A program made the position numbers and the translations under genes. Shown here in pieces: positions 26,557 to 34,210 of a stretch of DNA of 49,334 nucleotides. The notes below the pieces were generated by a model. It was not told the origin of the DNA and made no database searches. It saw only the letters and a list, made by a program, of their open reading frames with translations. Positions within the stretch are counted from its first letter, which is position 1. Every line of letters starts with the position of its first letter. Source of the stretch: Sphaerochaeta sp. (GTDB lineage Bacteria > Spirochaetota > Spirochaetia > Sphaerochaetales > Sphaerochaetaceae); assembly GCA_018399495.1 (NCBI GenBank), contig JAGYOG010000017.1, positions 1-49,334 on the forward strand, in the 5' to 3' direction.

Positions 26557-26578
26557 GGTCACTCCTTGGGTAGGATTA

Positions 26579-27238
26579 TCAGGCTTTCAATGCCGATGAG
26601 AGGAACCGCACCATCTGATCAAGAACAAACGTGTCCCGATCATCTATGTCATCCCCCAAGAAGATCTTGAAGCGCTGAAGATAATATTCACTGGAATATG
26701 AGAACTGAAGGGATATGAACAGGTTGTCCATGAGAAAGGCAACCATCGCAGGGTCTAGATCTTTCATGATCTCACCTGTTCTCTGGCCTTCCTTGACCAG
26801 CTCTGTGTACATCTCAGCGGATATTGCTTCGATTTCATACGAAAGTTGCTTGACGAGGTCACTGTTTCCCACTGAGGTCAGTTCACTGTAGATGCGTATG
26901 AGTTGCTGTTGCTCTCTACTGGATTTCTGGATTGCCTTGATTAAATCCCTACACTTCTCTATAAAAGATTGGTCTGAAGGTACAATTGTTTGCAAGATCG
27001 TCTTCAACACCTCAGTACCTTGCTGTATCGTCACAAGGAAGAGGTCCTGTTTCGACCCGAAATACTTATAGATAGACCCAACGCTGATCCCTGCTTTCTC
27101 AGCAATGATATTTATATTTGTATGGTCAAACCCTTGGCTGGCAAACTCACTGATAGCTGTCTGCAGAATCATGAGTTTCTTCTCATTAGAGAGATTATCG
27201 AATGTAGCCTTGGTAAGTTTCCTTCTTGTTTCTCCCAT
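26579..27238 (-). CDS. TetR/AcrR-family regulator
   Basis: 219 residues with an N-terminal TetR helix-turn-helix: TAISEFASQGFDHTNINII, AGISVGSIYKYFGSK. A larger helical ligand and dimer domain follows. It is the first gene of the five-gene operon, and a perfect 20-bp palindrome lies between its promoter and its start codon. It therefore very probably represses its own operon and is released by a metabolite of that pathway. ATG with AAAGGA 6 bases upstream. Confidence 0.92.
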   Translation of the reverse strand: MGETRRKLTKATFDNLSNEKKLMILQTAISEFASQGFDHTNINIIAEKAGISVGSIYKYFGSKQDLFLVTIQQGTEVLKTILQTIVPSDQSFIEKCRDLIKAIQKSSREQQQLIRIYSELTSVGNSDLVKQLSYEIEAISAEMYTELVKEGQRTGEIMKDLDPAMVAFLMDNLFISLQFSYSSEYYLQRFKIFLGDDIDDRDTFVLDQMVRFLSSALKA

Positions 27239-27262
27239 GGAATATCCTTTCTGACTACTATG

Positions 27263-27282
27263 GTGAGTGAGTACTCACTCAC
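27263..27282. promoter_or_regulatory. TetR-type operator, perfect 20-bp palindrome
   Basis: GTGAGTGAGTACTCACTCAC, fully self-complementary. Half-sites TGAGTGA are common for TetR regulators of this kind. It begins about 6 bases downstream of the -10 box, covering the expected transcription start. Confidence 0.85.
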
Positions 27283-27288
27283 TATTTG

Positions 27289-27316
27289 AGTATAACACAG
27301 TACTCTTCAAGGTCAA
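27289..27316 (-). promoter_or_regulatory. Promoter of the TetR-kinase-aldolase operon
   Basis: On the minus strand TTGACC (27311-27316) and TATACT (27289-27294) are separated by 16 bases; each matches consensus at five of six positions. The operator directly follows. Confidence 0.65.
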
Positions 27317-27472
27317 GAAATCTTTTTATTGTCTGATAATAATTTATTTTTCTCAATAACGTGGGAAGTAACTGCACATACACGAAACTAAGCACCTCGT
27401 CCCCTTTACGATTCAGTACCCGGAAGCTACACTGATTTAAGATACCATGTATCAATTCAAAGGAGTCAGAAT

Positions 27473-27904
27473 ATGGCAAAGAATCCAAAAACAACACTTG
27501 GGGTACTCTCATCTACAAAGATACAGCAACTGCTTATTGCACTCTTATTCATTGCAATGGGAATGATGGGATTCGCATCAGCTTCCGGTGCTGGAAGCCA
27601 GCTCTCACGTGAACTTTCGAATATGTTTGGTGGGGACCGAGAACTCTTGCTCTACATCCTCTCTGCGCTTGAACTACTCTGCGGAATCTTCCTCGTAGTT
27701 CAATTCTTCATGAAAGGAATCCCAGATAAGTTTGGTAAACTTGCACTCACCATTATTTTAGTATTCTGGCTTGCACTGATTGTCATACTTGATATCCTAA
27801 CGATCGACTTTGGTGGCTTCAGAGGAGCTGACTGGTTCTCATGGATAGAACAGGTTGTACTGCATCTAATTGTACTGGCAAGCATTGTGCGGCTACAGAA
27901 TTAA
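27473..27904 (+). CDS. Small membrane protein, possibly DoxX-like
   Basis: 143 residues with four hydrophobic segments (about 19-36, 55-76, 87-108, 122-139). The pattern LLLYILSALELLCGIFLVVQF after the first loop recalls the DoxX/SURF4 layout, but I cannot place it firmly. AAGGAG lies 8 bases before the ATG. It stands alone between the divergent TetR operon and the NifX-like gene. Function unknown. Confidence 0.75.
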   Translation: MAKNPKTTLGVLSSTKIQQLLIALLFIAMGMMGFASASGAGSQLSRELSNMFGGDRELLLYILSALELLCGIFLVVQFFMKGIPDKFGKLALTIILVFWLALIVILDILTIDFGGFRGADWFSWIEQVVLHLIVLASIVRLQN

Positions 27905-27985
27905 TTTCTGTAAAAATTTGCTTAAACGTCATTGACTACCCTGCTTTATCAACCTAGCATAGGATTACAGTTAGGAGTTTAAAGC

Positions 27986-28396
27986 ATGCAGAATATTAGG
28001 GTAGCAATCGCCACAGACAACGGCAACACCTGTATCGAACGTCATTTTGGTGACGCACGTTACTATTATCTTTACGATATCGACATGGCTGGTTCTCATT
28101 TTGTAGCCAAGCTAGAAAACAACTTGGACATTGAGGAACAAGAGAGTGCTCATGGCGACCCTAGAAAAGCATCTGGAATCGGGGGATTGTTGAAACAGCA
28201 ACAGGTTAATACTGCTGTTTCCAAGGTATTTGGCCCTAATATCAAGCGCCTTATAAAACAGTATGCCTGTATCTTAGTTTCAGTAGATGCCATTCCAGAG
28301 GTACTCGAACTCCTTGTTCAAGAGCAAAATAGAGTATTTGAAGAACTTGAGAAAGGTGAAGGAAGGAATCCGGTTGACCTGAGAAAGAATAGATAA
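27986..28396 (+). CDS. NifX/NifB-fold dinitrogenase iron-molybdenum-cofactor family protein
   Basis: 136 residues beginning VAIATDNGNTCIERHFGDA, the family signature in which the histidine and nearby residues bind Fe-S clusters or cofactor precursors. A middle Gly-rich part (ASGIGGLLKQQQVNTAVSK) is followed by an extended, charged C-terminus. No nitrogenase genes are near; stand-alone members occur widely in anaerobes with unclear roles. AGGAG is present before the ATG. Confidence 0.85.
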   Translation: MQNIRVAIATDNGNTCIERHFGDARYYYLYDIDMAGSHFVAKLENNLDIEEQESAHGDPRKASGIGGLLKQQQVNTAVSKVFGPNIKRLIKQYACILVSVDAIPEVLELLVQEQNRVFEELEKGEGRNPVDLRKNR

Positions 28397-28965
28397 GAAA
28401 TTGCTCCACCATTCAGAAATCGAACACTTACCTTTCTAGTCACGATATCTTTCTTTGAGATGAAAGGTATCAATACCTCAGGGCAAGCCATGAACCCAGG
28501 AGGCGCTGCCTTCTTTTCCACCCCAAGGAACGGGGTATTCCACCTTGCTTTCCCTGCACTCGCTCGGAAGAGGAACCATCATGATGATTCCTTTCCTCTC
28601 GCTCCGTTGGGGAATAAAAAGACTACCGAGAAGCTTTTGCGATACGGGTGCTGTTTATATGCTCACTCATTTACTTTCTCATATTGCAAACATTGCATAA
28701 TGTATTCGTAAAAATCTGCAGGCCTCCTTGCTTTACTGCACTAGTCCATCTGCATCAACACAAAAAGAAAGTAATACGGGATGGGGTTAAGGTAGGTATA
28801 CGAATAGCTCTGTAAAATGAATCATCAAGGGAATTACCAACTTACTACTTTATTACGTATACCACAGACGCTGAGTACGACGGTTTTCGATTCGTAATCA
28901 ATGATGTATATTATAGTTATAGGTATTACTGGATGTGACGAAGTACTTATAAAAAGGAGAATATC
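28397..28965. other. 569-base gap rich in small hairpins, no supported gene
   Basis: Between 28480 and 28625 several inverted repeats follow each other. They are ACCCC/GGGGT near 28520-28536, CAAGGAA/TTCC-A-CCTTG near 28523-28546, and AGAGGAA/TTTCCTCT around ATCATGATGAT near 28570-28600. An 83-codon plus-strand frame (28460-28711) crosses them but has no binding site and no protein-like pattern. The last 100 bases are AT-rich and hold the leader of the next gene, whose AAGGAGA is at 28955-28961. It may be a structured RNA or decayed DNA; undecided. Confidence 0.4.
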
Positions 28966-30114
28966 ATGGCATATGAGATTGCACAGCATTTTCCAAATGA
29001 AATTTTGTATCAAGGGGAAGGGCCCTTTATCTCCCTTTATCAACCAACACACAGACGCTTTCCGGAAAACAAACAAGATCCTATTGTATTCAAGAATCTG
29101 CTTCGAACGATTGGAAAATCACTAAGTCAGAAATATGAGAAGGATGTAGTCAATCTAATCATGAAACCGTTCTATGAACTCGAAGAGGATGCACCGTTCT
29201 GGAATAATACCTCACAGGGGATTGGCGTCCTGGCGAGCCGGAACAAGTGTGTTGTGTATAATCTTCAGATTCCTGTAAAGGAATTTGCTACTGTTGCTGA
29301 TAGCTTTCATATCAAGCCCTTAATCAAGGCCTTTCAATCTATGGAAAGCTACCAATTATTGGGTTTGAGTAGCACGAATTTTGCATTGTACCAAGGGGAC
29401 AGAAATGGGTTTTCAGAAATCACCCTACCCCCAGATACACCACGGACATTGGAAGAGGTGTTAGGAGTGCAATTGACAGATTCCTATCTATCACATGGCT
29501 CGTATGGAGGGACTGGAAGCCATACCATGTACCATGGACACGGAGATGCAAAGCAAGAGAGAGATAATGATACCGAAAAATATTTCAGGTATGTAGACCG
29601 CTTCGTGCTTGACCACTATTCAAAACCATCAAAATTACCGCTTATCGTTGTTTCACTTCCAGAGTTTTTGTCCCTTTTCAAGAGTATCAGCAATAACCCG
29701 TATGTATTGGAAGAAGGCATCGAAAATTCTTATGATTCCTTGGATAAGGATACACTTAAGACAAAAGCCTTGGAGATTATCAAACCGATCAATGTAAAAA
29801 AATTACAGAAGGTAATAGAGTCCTACAACATAGCTAAAGCAGATTCGTTGGGTTCGTCTGATATCAATGAAGTATCCAAGGCAGCATTCAATAGCCGGAT
29901 TGAAACGATACTCATTGAGGAAAACAAAATAATTCCTGGAAAAATCAATCATGATACTGGGAAAGTAGACTATGGAGTCCTGGATAATCCTAAGTATGAT
30001 GATCTTCTGGATGACATAGCTGAATTAACGTTGATGAGAAAAGGTGAAATATTGGTCATTCCCAAGGAAATGATGCCAAGCACCTCAGGTGTTGCAGCAA
30101 TATTTAGATTCTGA
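28966..30114 (+). CDS. Bacterial archaeo-eukaryotic release factor-like protein, baeRF family 3
   Basis: 382 residues matching the remembered baeRF3 pattern. It has ISLYQPTHRR near the start, then LMKPFYELEEDAPFWNNTSQG, VADSFHIKPLIKAFQSMESY and a histidine-rich MYHGHGD segment. KYFRYVDRFV follows, and the C-terminal block ends in GVAAIFRF. The family is a bacterial offshoot of the eRF1/Pelota fold with probable RNA or ribosome-linked roles, possibly in stress. AAGGAGAATATC precedes the ATG, and the gene is monocistronic. The molecular target is unknown. Confidence 0.8.
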   Translation: MAYEIAQHFPNEILYQGEGPFISLYQPTHRRFPENKQDPIVFKNLLRTIGKSLSQKYEKDVVNLIMKPFYELEEDAPFWNNTSQGIGVLASRNKCVVYNLQIPVKEFATVADSFHIKPLIKAFQSMESYQLLGLSSTNFALYQGDRNGFSEITLPPDTPRTLEEVLGVQLTDSYLSHGSYGGTGSHTMYHGHGDAKQERDNDTEKYFRYVDRFVLDHYSKPSKLPLIVVSLPEFLSLFKSISNNPYVLEEGIENSYDSLDKDTLKTKALEIIKPINVKKLQKVIESYNIAKADSLGSSDINEVSKAAFNSRIETILIEENKIIPGKINHDTGKVDYGVLDNPKYDDLLDDIAELTLMRKGEILVIPKEMMPSTSGVAAIFRF

Positions 30115-30275
30115 GGAATGTATTTCCCAACGTAAATACCTCTCTCGGTAATCCCATACACTTCTGGTTCAAATCCAATCTATCTGAAAGCTATCCTATA
30201 GAATTACCAAGTTTCGGATAGAATTGGTGATTTTATACGAAATATTCCCAGTTTATAAGAAAGAGCACGAGAAGA

Positions 30276-30295
30276 CTCCCGACATTAGGCGGGAG
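30276..30295. repeat. Left-end hairpin of the IS200/IS605 element
   Basis: CTCCCG pairs with CGGGAG around the loop ACATTAGG. It lies just beyond the tnpA stop codon. Confidence 0.7.
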
Positions 30296-30305
30296 ATGAT
30301 AGTGC

Positions 30306-30701
30306 TCATACGTTTTTCTGATTGGCAATATAATTCTTCACAGTATCAGCCGAGACCGCTCCCACACTGCCAAGGTAATAGGAACGGGTCCAGAGTGTTG
30401 GTAGTCTGCTCCTCAACCATTGATGCCTCTGCCTCAATGTTCTGGAAGTGAACCCCTTGAGCTGGTTGACCACGAACTGCGGAGCATATGCGGGGGTTGA
30501 AGATACAACCAGGTGAACATGGTCCGGCATGATCTCCATCTCAAGCACCTGGATATCCAGCTCCTTTGCCTTTTCCAAGAGCAATGTCTTAGTCTCATCC
30601 TCGATTCCAGCCAGTACGGGCCTTCGGTATTTGGGACAGAAGACTATGTGGTAGAAGAGGGAATAAACGGCATGTGAACTTGTGTATCTGTCTTTCGTCA
30701 T
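30306..30701 (-). CDS. tnpA: IS200/IS605 transposase TnpA (Y1 HUH)
   Basis: 131 residues, full length for the family. The HUH motif is in MPDHVHLVV, and the catalytic tyrosine is in the C-terminal helix TVKNYIANQ. YHIVFCPKYRRPVL is the usual N-terminal signature. The reading frame is intact. I start at ATG 30701, because the extra 12 residues of the longer frame are not family-like. It is divergent from tnpB with 44 bases between starts. It should cut and join single-stranded DNA at the hairpin ends. Confidence 0.93.
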   Translation of the reverse strand: MTKDRYTSSHAVYSLFYHIVFCPKYRRPVLAGIEDETKTLLLEKAKELDIQVLEMEIMPDHVHLVVSSTPAYAPQFVVNQLKGFTSRTLRQRHQWLRSRLPTLWTRSYYLGSVGAVSADTVKNYIANQKNV

Positions 30702-30745
30702 ACTTGAAAAATAGCATTGAATGATAGATGATTGCAATATAAATA

Positions 30746-31742
30746 ATGTTAAAGACCTATTCCTATCGCCTATATCCCGAAGCGTCCCAGATTCAGTCTC
30801 TAGCCAGGATATTCGGCAGTGTGCGCTTTATCTATAACAAGCTTCTGGAGATGAGGATCAAGGCCTACCAGAGGAGAAAGGAGTCTCTCTCCTGCTTCGA
30901 ATGCAACAAGAGAATCAAAAGTATTCTCAAGAAACTCCACCCCTGGCTTGGCGAGGTCAATTCCCAGGCCCTGCAGTTGGCATCGAGGAATCTGGAGGCC
31001 GCTTACAAGAACTTCTTCCAAAGAAAGGAAGCGGGCTTTCCAAGGTTCAGGAAACAAAGCGGACGCCAGAGTTTCCAATGTCCCCAGAACTGCAAGGTTG
31101 ATTTCCAGAAGCAGGAGCTGTATGTTCCAGCGGCATGGAGTTCCCGAACCATAAACACCTGGCGGAATCGGGGAAGAAACTGGCGAGGCTCCAGGAACAG
31201 GGCGAAGGCCAGGATAAGGGTCGCCCGCATTCATGAAAAGGTTGCCAACCAGAGGAAGGATACGATTGAGAAAGCCACAAGCATGATTGTTGATGACAAC
31301 CAAGTCGACACCGTGTGCATGGAGGATCTCAATGTCAAAGGCATGGTCAGAAACCGCAAGCTTGCCAAATCCATATCCGATGCCTCGTTTGGATTCTTCC
31401 GGATGAGGATGGAGAAGAAGTGCATGGAGAGAGGGAAGAGCTTCGTGCTGGCACCTCGCTTATACGCGTCCTCGAAGACTTGCAATACTTGTAAAACAAG
31501 ATATATGAATTTACCCCTCTCTGTTAGGGAGTGGATTTTGCCCATCCTGCGGGAAGCTGGTCGAACGTGACAGGAACGCCAGCTTGAACCTGAGGGATTG
31601 GGCATGAACCCGTTGACTGCGGGAAAGTAACGTCTGTGGAGATAAGCATGGTGGACGACCGCTCTTTGAGCCTAAGAAGCCCGACATCGTAGAAGCAGAA
31701 ATAGTTCTTGGGAATGCTTTCCAAAAAGCTCCCTGCCTGTAG
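30746..31742 (+). pseudogene. tnpB: Broken TnpB (IS605 OrfB) gene
   Basis: The frame starts normally (LKTYSYRLYPEASQ) and keeps the helical N-terminus to ELYVP near 31130. There a deletion has removed the segment that should hold RuvC motif I with its aspartate. A short piece, PNHKHLAESGKKLARLQ, survives in another frame (31138-31190). The original frame then resumes at GSRNRAKARIRVARIHEKV and keeps the RuvC II glutamate in CMEDLNVKGM. In the zinc finger, after VREW, an extra T in ATTTTGCC near 31532-31537 shifts the frame. The continuation CPSCGKLVERDRNASLNLR is in the next frame, followed by TGA codons. The terminal piece reads to TAG at 31740. Several lesions mean no active nuclease. Confidence 0.88.
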
Positions 31743-31749
31743 GCGGGAG
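31729..31749. repeat. Right-end hairpin of the IS200/IS605 element
   Basis: CTCCC-T-GCCT pairs with AGGC-GGGAG around GT. It overlaps the last codon of the broken tnpB frame. Confidence 0.7.
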
Positions 31750-31962
31750 AGTTGTCACTCTCCAATATTGGCAAATACACATGAACCCAGGTAGGATAAT
31801 TAGGAATCAAAGGCATTCTATCTACCCCGTACTGTATGTACTCTGTTTTGATCAAAATCATTGAACTATTCGTTTTAAGTACAGGCCATTGTGTTATATG
31901 CCATGCAAACGTCCCCCTTACCCCTTACTCTCATGCTACAATACCGGTAAAAGAGGATTACC

Positions 31963-32337
31963 ATGGCAACAAAGAATTTGATTGTCGGATTTCGTGTTTC
32001 TGTTTTTGAAGCCAAGCTATCTCTATTTTTCTTTGAGGAACGCACAGAACATTTTTCTCTTTTAGGTTCTTACACAGGCATGGATATGCAAATCTTCTCA
32101 TTGCTCTACAATAGGGAACCCTGCCTTTGTATTTTACATGCTTACCCTAGGAGAAAAACAAAAGAACCTTATGCTCTTATCTTCAAAAAATGGCTATTCT
32201 TAGCAAATAGCTCCTTTTCCTTTGTTGTAGTATTTTCCATTGATTTTTCTCTAGGAGTTCCTAGAGAAAGTTGTTCTCTCGTTCTTTGGCAACAAGTCGG
32301 GATGCATTGGCCTGAGACTTTCTCATATACTCCATAA
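31963..32337 (+). CDS. Doubtful small ORF of unknown function
   Basis: 124 codons with a reasonable binding site (AAGAGGA 5 bases before ATG) but unusual composition: Phe-, Leu- and Ser-rich, with no domain that I recognise. Two inverted repeats lie inside it: GCTATT/AATAGC near 32190-32210 and a 24-bp near-palindrome at 32246-32269. It may be a real lineage-specific gene, the start of a decayed gene, or chance. The 210 bases before it, after the insertion element, hold no other feature. Confidence 0.35.
   Translation: MATKNLIVGFRVSVFEAKLSLFFFEERTEHFSLLGSYTGMDMQIFSLLYNREPCLCILHAYPRRKTKEPYALIFKKWLFLANSSFSFVVVFSIDFSLGVPRESCSLVLWQQVGMHWPETFSYTP
32246..32269. repeat. 24-bp near-perfect palindrome
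   Basis: TTTCTCTAGGA and TCCTAGAGAAA flank only GT. It lies within a doubtful ORF and about 100 bases ahead of the cupin gene. It could be an operator or a cruciform; nothing decides. Confidence 0.5.
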
Positions 32338-32366
32338 TTCTAAGTATGTGTACGTAGGAGGAATTC

Positions 32367-32720
32367 ATGTTTATAACGCGTATCTATGCCGACAAAGCTG
32401 GATTGTCACATTTTGAGGATATGGACATAGAGACAGTCCCCTCTGGGCCGCTAGGTCTTATGTCTTCTCCCTTGCCTGTCTCTTCCATGATACTTCGAGA
32501 GAATGCACCAGGATATGCCTATCCTTGGCATGTAGCACCATGCAGACAGTACATAGTTATGCTTGAAGGATTTGTGGATATAACGGTAAGTGATGGAACT
32601 GTTCGCAGATTTGGCCCAGGAACCATTCTGTTGGTTGAAGACACCTTTGGAGAGGGACACTCCTCCTGCTCCCCTGACGGTAAGCGACGGAGATCCCTTT
32701 TCTTACCCTTACCAGATTAG
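32367..32720 (+). CDS. Small single-domain cupin protein
   Basis: 117 residues. The barrel pattern is visible: YPWHVAPCRQYIVMLEG (cupin motif 1, with one histidine and a glutamine where a second histidine is common), then DGTVRRFGPGTILLVEDTFG and GEGHSS (motif 2 with a histidine). Such proteins are often annotated as hypothetical and may bind a metal. The ATG has GTAGGAGG upstream. Beyond the stop, ACCCC/GGGGT near 32792-32818 is a weak hairpin between convergent genes. Confidence 0.82.
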   Translation: MFITRIYADKAGLSHFEDMDIETVPSGPLGLMSSPLPVSSMILRENAPGYAYPWHVAPCRQYIVMLEGFVDITVSDGTVRRFGPGTILLVEDTFGEGHSSCSPDGKRRRSLFLPLPD

Positions 32721-32843
32721 TAACAGGATTGTATCATTACTTTTTATAAGGCATAGAAAATCGATTGCCTGATATCTCTGCACAATAGAACACCCCCGCT
32801 ATTTCCAGTAACAGGGGTATTTGAGTACGTTTTCTTTATTTGA

Positions 32844-34097
32844 CTAACCCTCCGATTTGGTAATATCCTTTGGCCTAAGGATGGCATTGAGTATGATGCC
32901 AAAAATGGCAGCAAGACCAAGGCCCGAAAGCTGGACAGGACCTAAATAGAAAGTAGCTCCACCAAGACCTAAAACCAACATAGAAGCGCTGATCATCAGA
33001 AGTTTCGGGTTTGAGAGGTTGACCTGAGCGTCAACCATGTTCTTGATTCCGATACTACTGATCATACCGAACAGCAAAATCGAAATCCCCCCTATTACCG
33101 GACTAGGAATTGTTCCAATCAACGCAGTGAACTTTGGTATAAGAGAAAGAAGAATAGCAAAAATAGCTGCAATACGCATAACGATAGGATTCGTTACCCC
33201 AGTAAGTGCTATCGCACCAGTATTCTCCGAATATGTGGTGTTTGCTGGGCCTCCGATCAATCCAGCAATAGAGGTTGCGATACCATCACCCAACAAGGTT
33301 CTCTTGATTCCTGGGTCTTTGATGAAATCCTTTTCAACCACATTACCGATTGCCAGAACATCACCAAAGTGCTCAACCATCGTGACGATTGCTATTGGGA
33401 CCATCACGGTAATGGCACTGATAGAAAATTTTGGGAATGTGAAGTTTGGGAATCCAATAAAGGCAGCACTTTTCACTGTTGAGAAGTCAACGATTCCCAT
33501 TATGATGGAGAAGACGTAGCCAACCACCAAAGCAATCAATACAGGTAGGTTTGAAGCAAACTTCCATCCAAATTTTGGAAATCCTATCTTAACAAACACT
33601 CCTGATGCAAAGGTAACTAAAGCAACAAGCCAACAACCATTCACTCCGATAGACTCAACAATTCCTGGTGAGTTGGTTCCATTTGCATTTTGTATGGCTA
33701 CAGGAGCAAGGATCAGACCAATCATGATAATCATCGGTCCAGTCACATGGGGTGGAAGGATTTTGTGTAGGTTTTCGTACTTCACAAACCTGAAGATGAT
33801 AGAAACCACGATATAAAGAAGTCCCGAGATAACTATACCTCCTAAAGCATACGGCAACCCCTGTGATGCCCCAATGGCAATGATTCCTGGTATATACGCA
33901 AAGGAACTCCCCAAGAATACAGGCACCTTGAACTTGGTGATCACATGAAACAGCAGAGTACCTACACCTGCAGCAAACAAGGTCACTCCAACATCCAAGC
34001 CTGTTAACATCGGTACCAATACAGTTGCACCGAACATGACAAAAGTATGCTGGAGTCCAAATACGACATTTTTTCCTGTCAAATTTTTATTAGCCAC
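32844..34097 (-). CDS. NCS2-family uracil/xanthine permease
   Basis: Inner-membrane nucleobase symporter with about twelve to fourteen segments. Landmarks are LQHTFVMFGATVLVPMLTG at the N-terminus, the NCS2 motif region MVEHFGDVLAIGNVVEKDF (substrate-site glutamate) and GGPANTTYSENTGAIALTGV. The sequence is closer to UraA/PyrP-type uracil permeases than to PbuX, but assignment by eye is unsafe. GTG start with AGGAGG 9 bases upstream. It is the last gene of the large minus-strand cluster, 113 bases after the molybdenum subunit, so it may also have its own promoter. Its presence points to a purine, pyrimidine or similar ring as the substrate of the cluster. Confidence 0.92.
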   Translation of the reverse strand: MANKNLTGKNVVFGLQHTFVMFGATVLVPMLTGLDVGVTLFAAGVGTLLFHVITKFKVPVFLGSSFAYIPGIIAIGASQGLPYALGGIVISGLLYIVVSIIFRFVKYENLHKILPPHVTGPMIIMIGLILAPVAIQNANGTNSPGIVESIGVNGCWLVALVTFASGVFVKIGFPKFGWKFASNLPVLIALVVGYVFSIIMGIVDFSTVKSAAFIGFPNFTFPKFSISAITVMVPIAIVTMVEHFGDVLAIGNVVEKDFIKDPGIKRTLLGDGIATSIAGLIGGPANTTYSENTGAIALTGVTNPIVMRIAAIFAILLSLIPKFTALIGTIPSPVIGGISILLFGMISSIGIKNMVDAQVNLSNPKLLMISASMLVLGLGGATFYLGPVQLSGLGLAAIFGIILNAILRPKDITKSEG

Positions 34098-34210
34098 GAT
34101 TATATTCCTCCTATTGAAACCTCCAATTCAATCCGGATCTCCTGCACAAAGACACAAGCCCGGAATTGTTCTTCTGCTTTTGCTCTCAGAATCTTGTGTT
34201 TCCTCCTTTT

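Larger units (their letters stand above)
30276..31749. mobile_element. IS200/IS605-family insertion sequence, decaying
   Basis: The element has divergent tnpA and tnpB genes, flanked by GC-rich hairpins at 30276-30295 (CTCCCG/CGGGAG) and 31729-31749 (CTCCC-GCCT/AGGC-GGGAG). Both hairpins share TAGGCGGGAG or a close variant, as subterminal hairpins of this family do. There are no inverted terminal repeats or target duplications, as expected. Exact ends lie a few to some tens of bases outside the hairpins and cannot be fixed without an empty site. TnpB is broken, so only TnpA-dependent movement would be possible. Confidence 0.8.

Noticed and set aside
28460..28711. 83-codon plus-strand frame
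   Set aside because: It has no ribosome binding site, crosses several hairpins and shows no protein-like pattern.
30746..31742. Functional compact TnpB nuclease
   Set aside because: The RuvC I aspartate region is missing and the zinc finger is split by a frame change with stops following.
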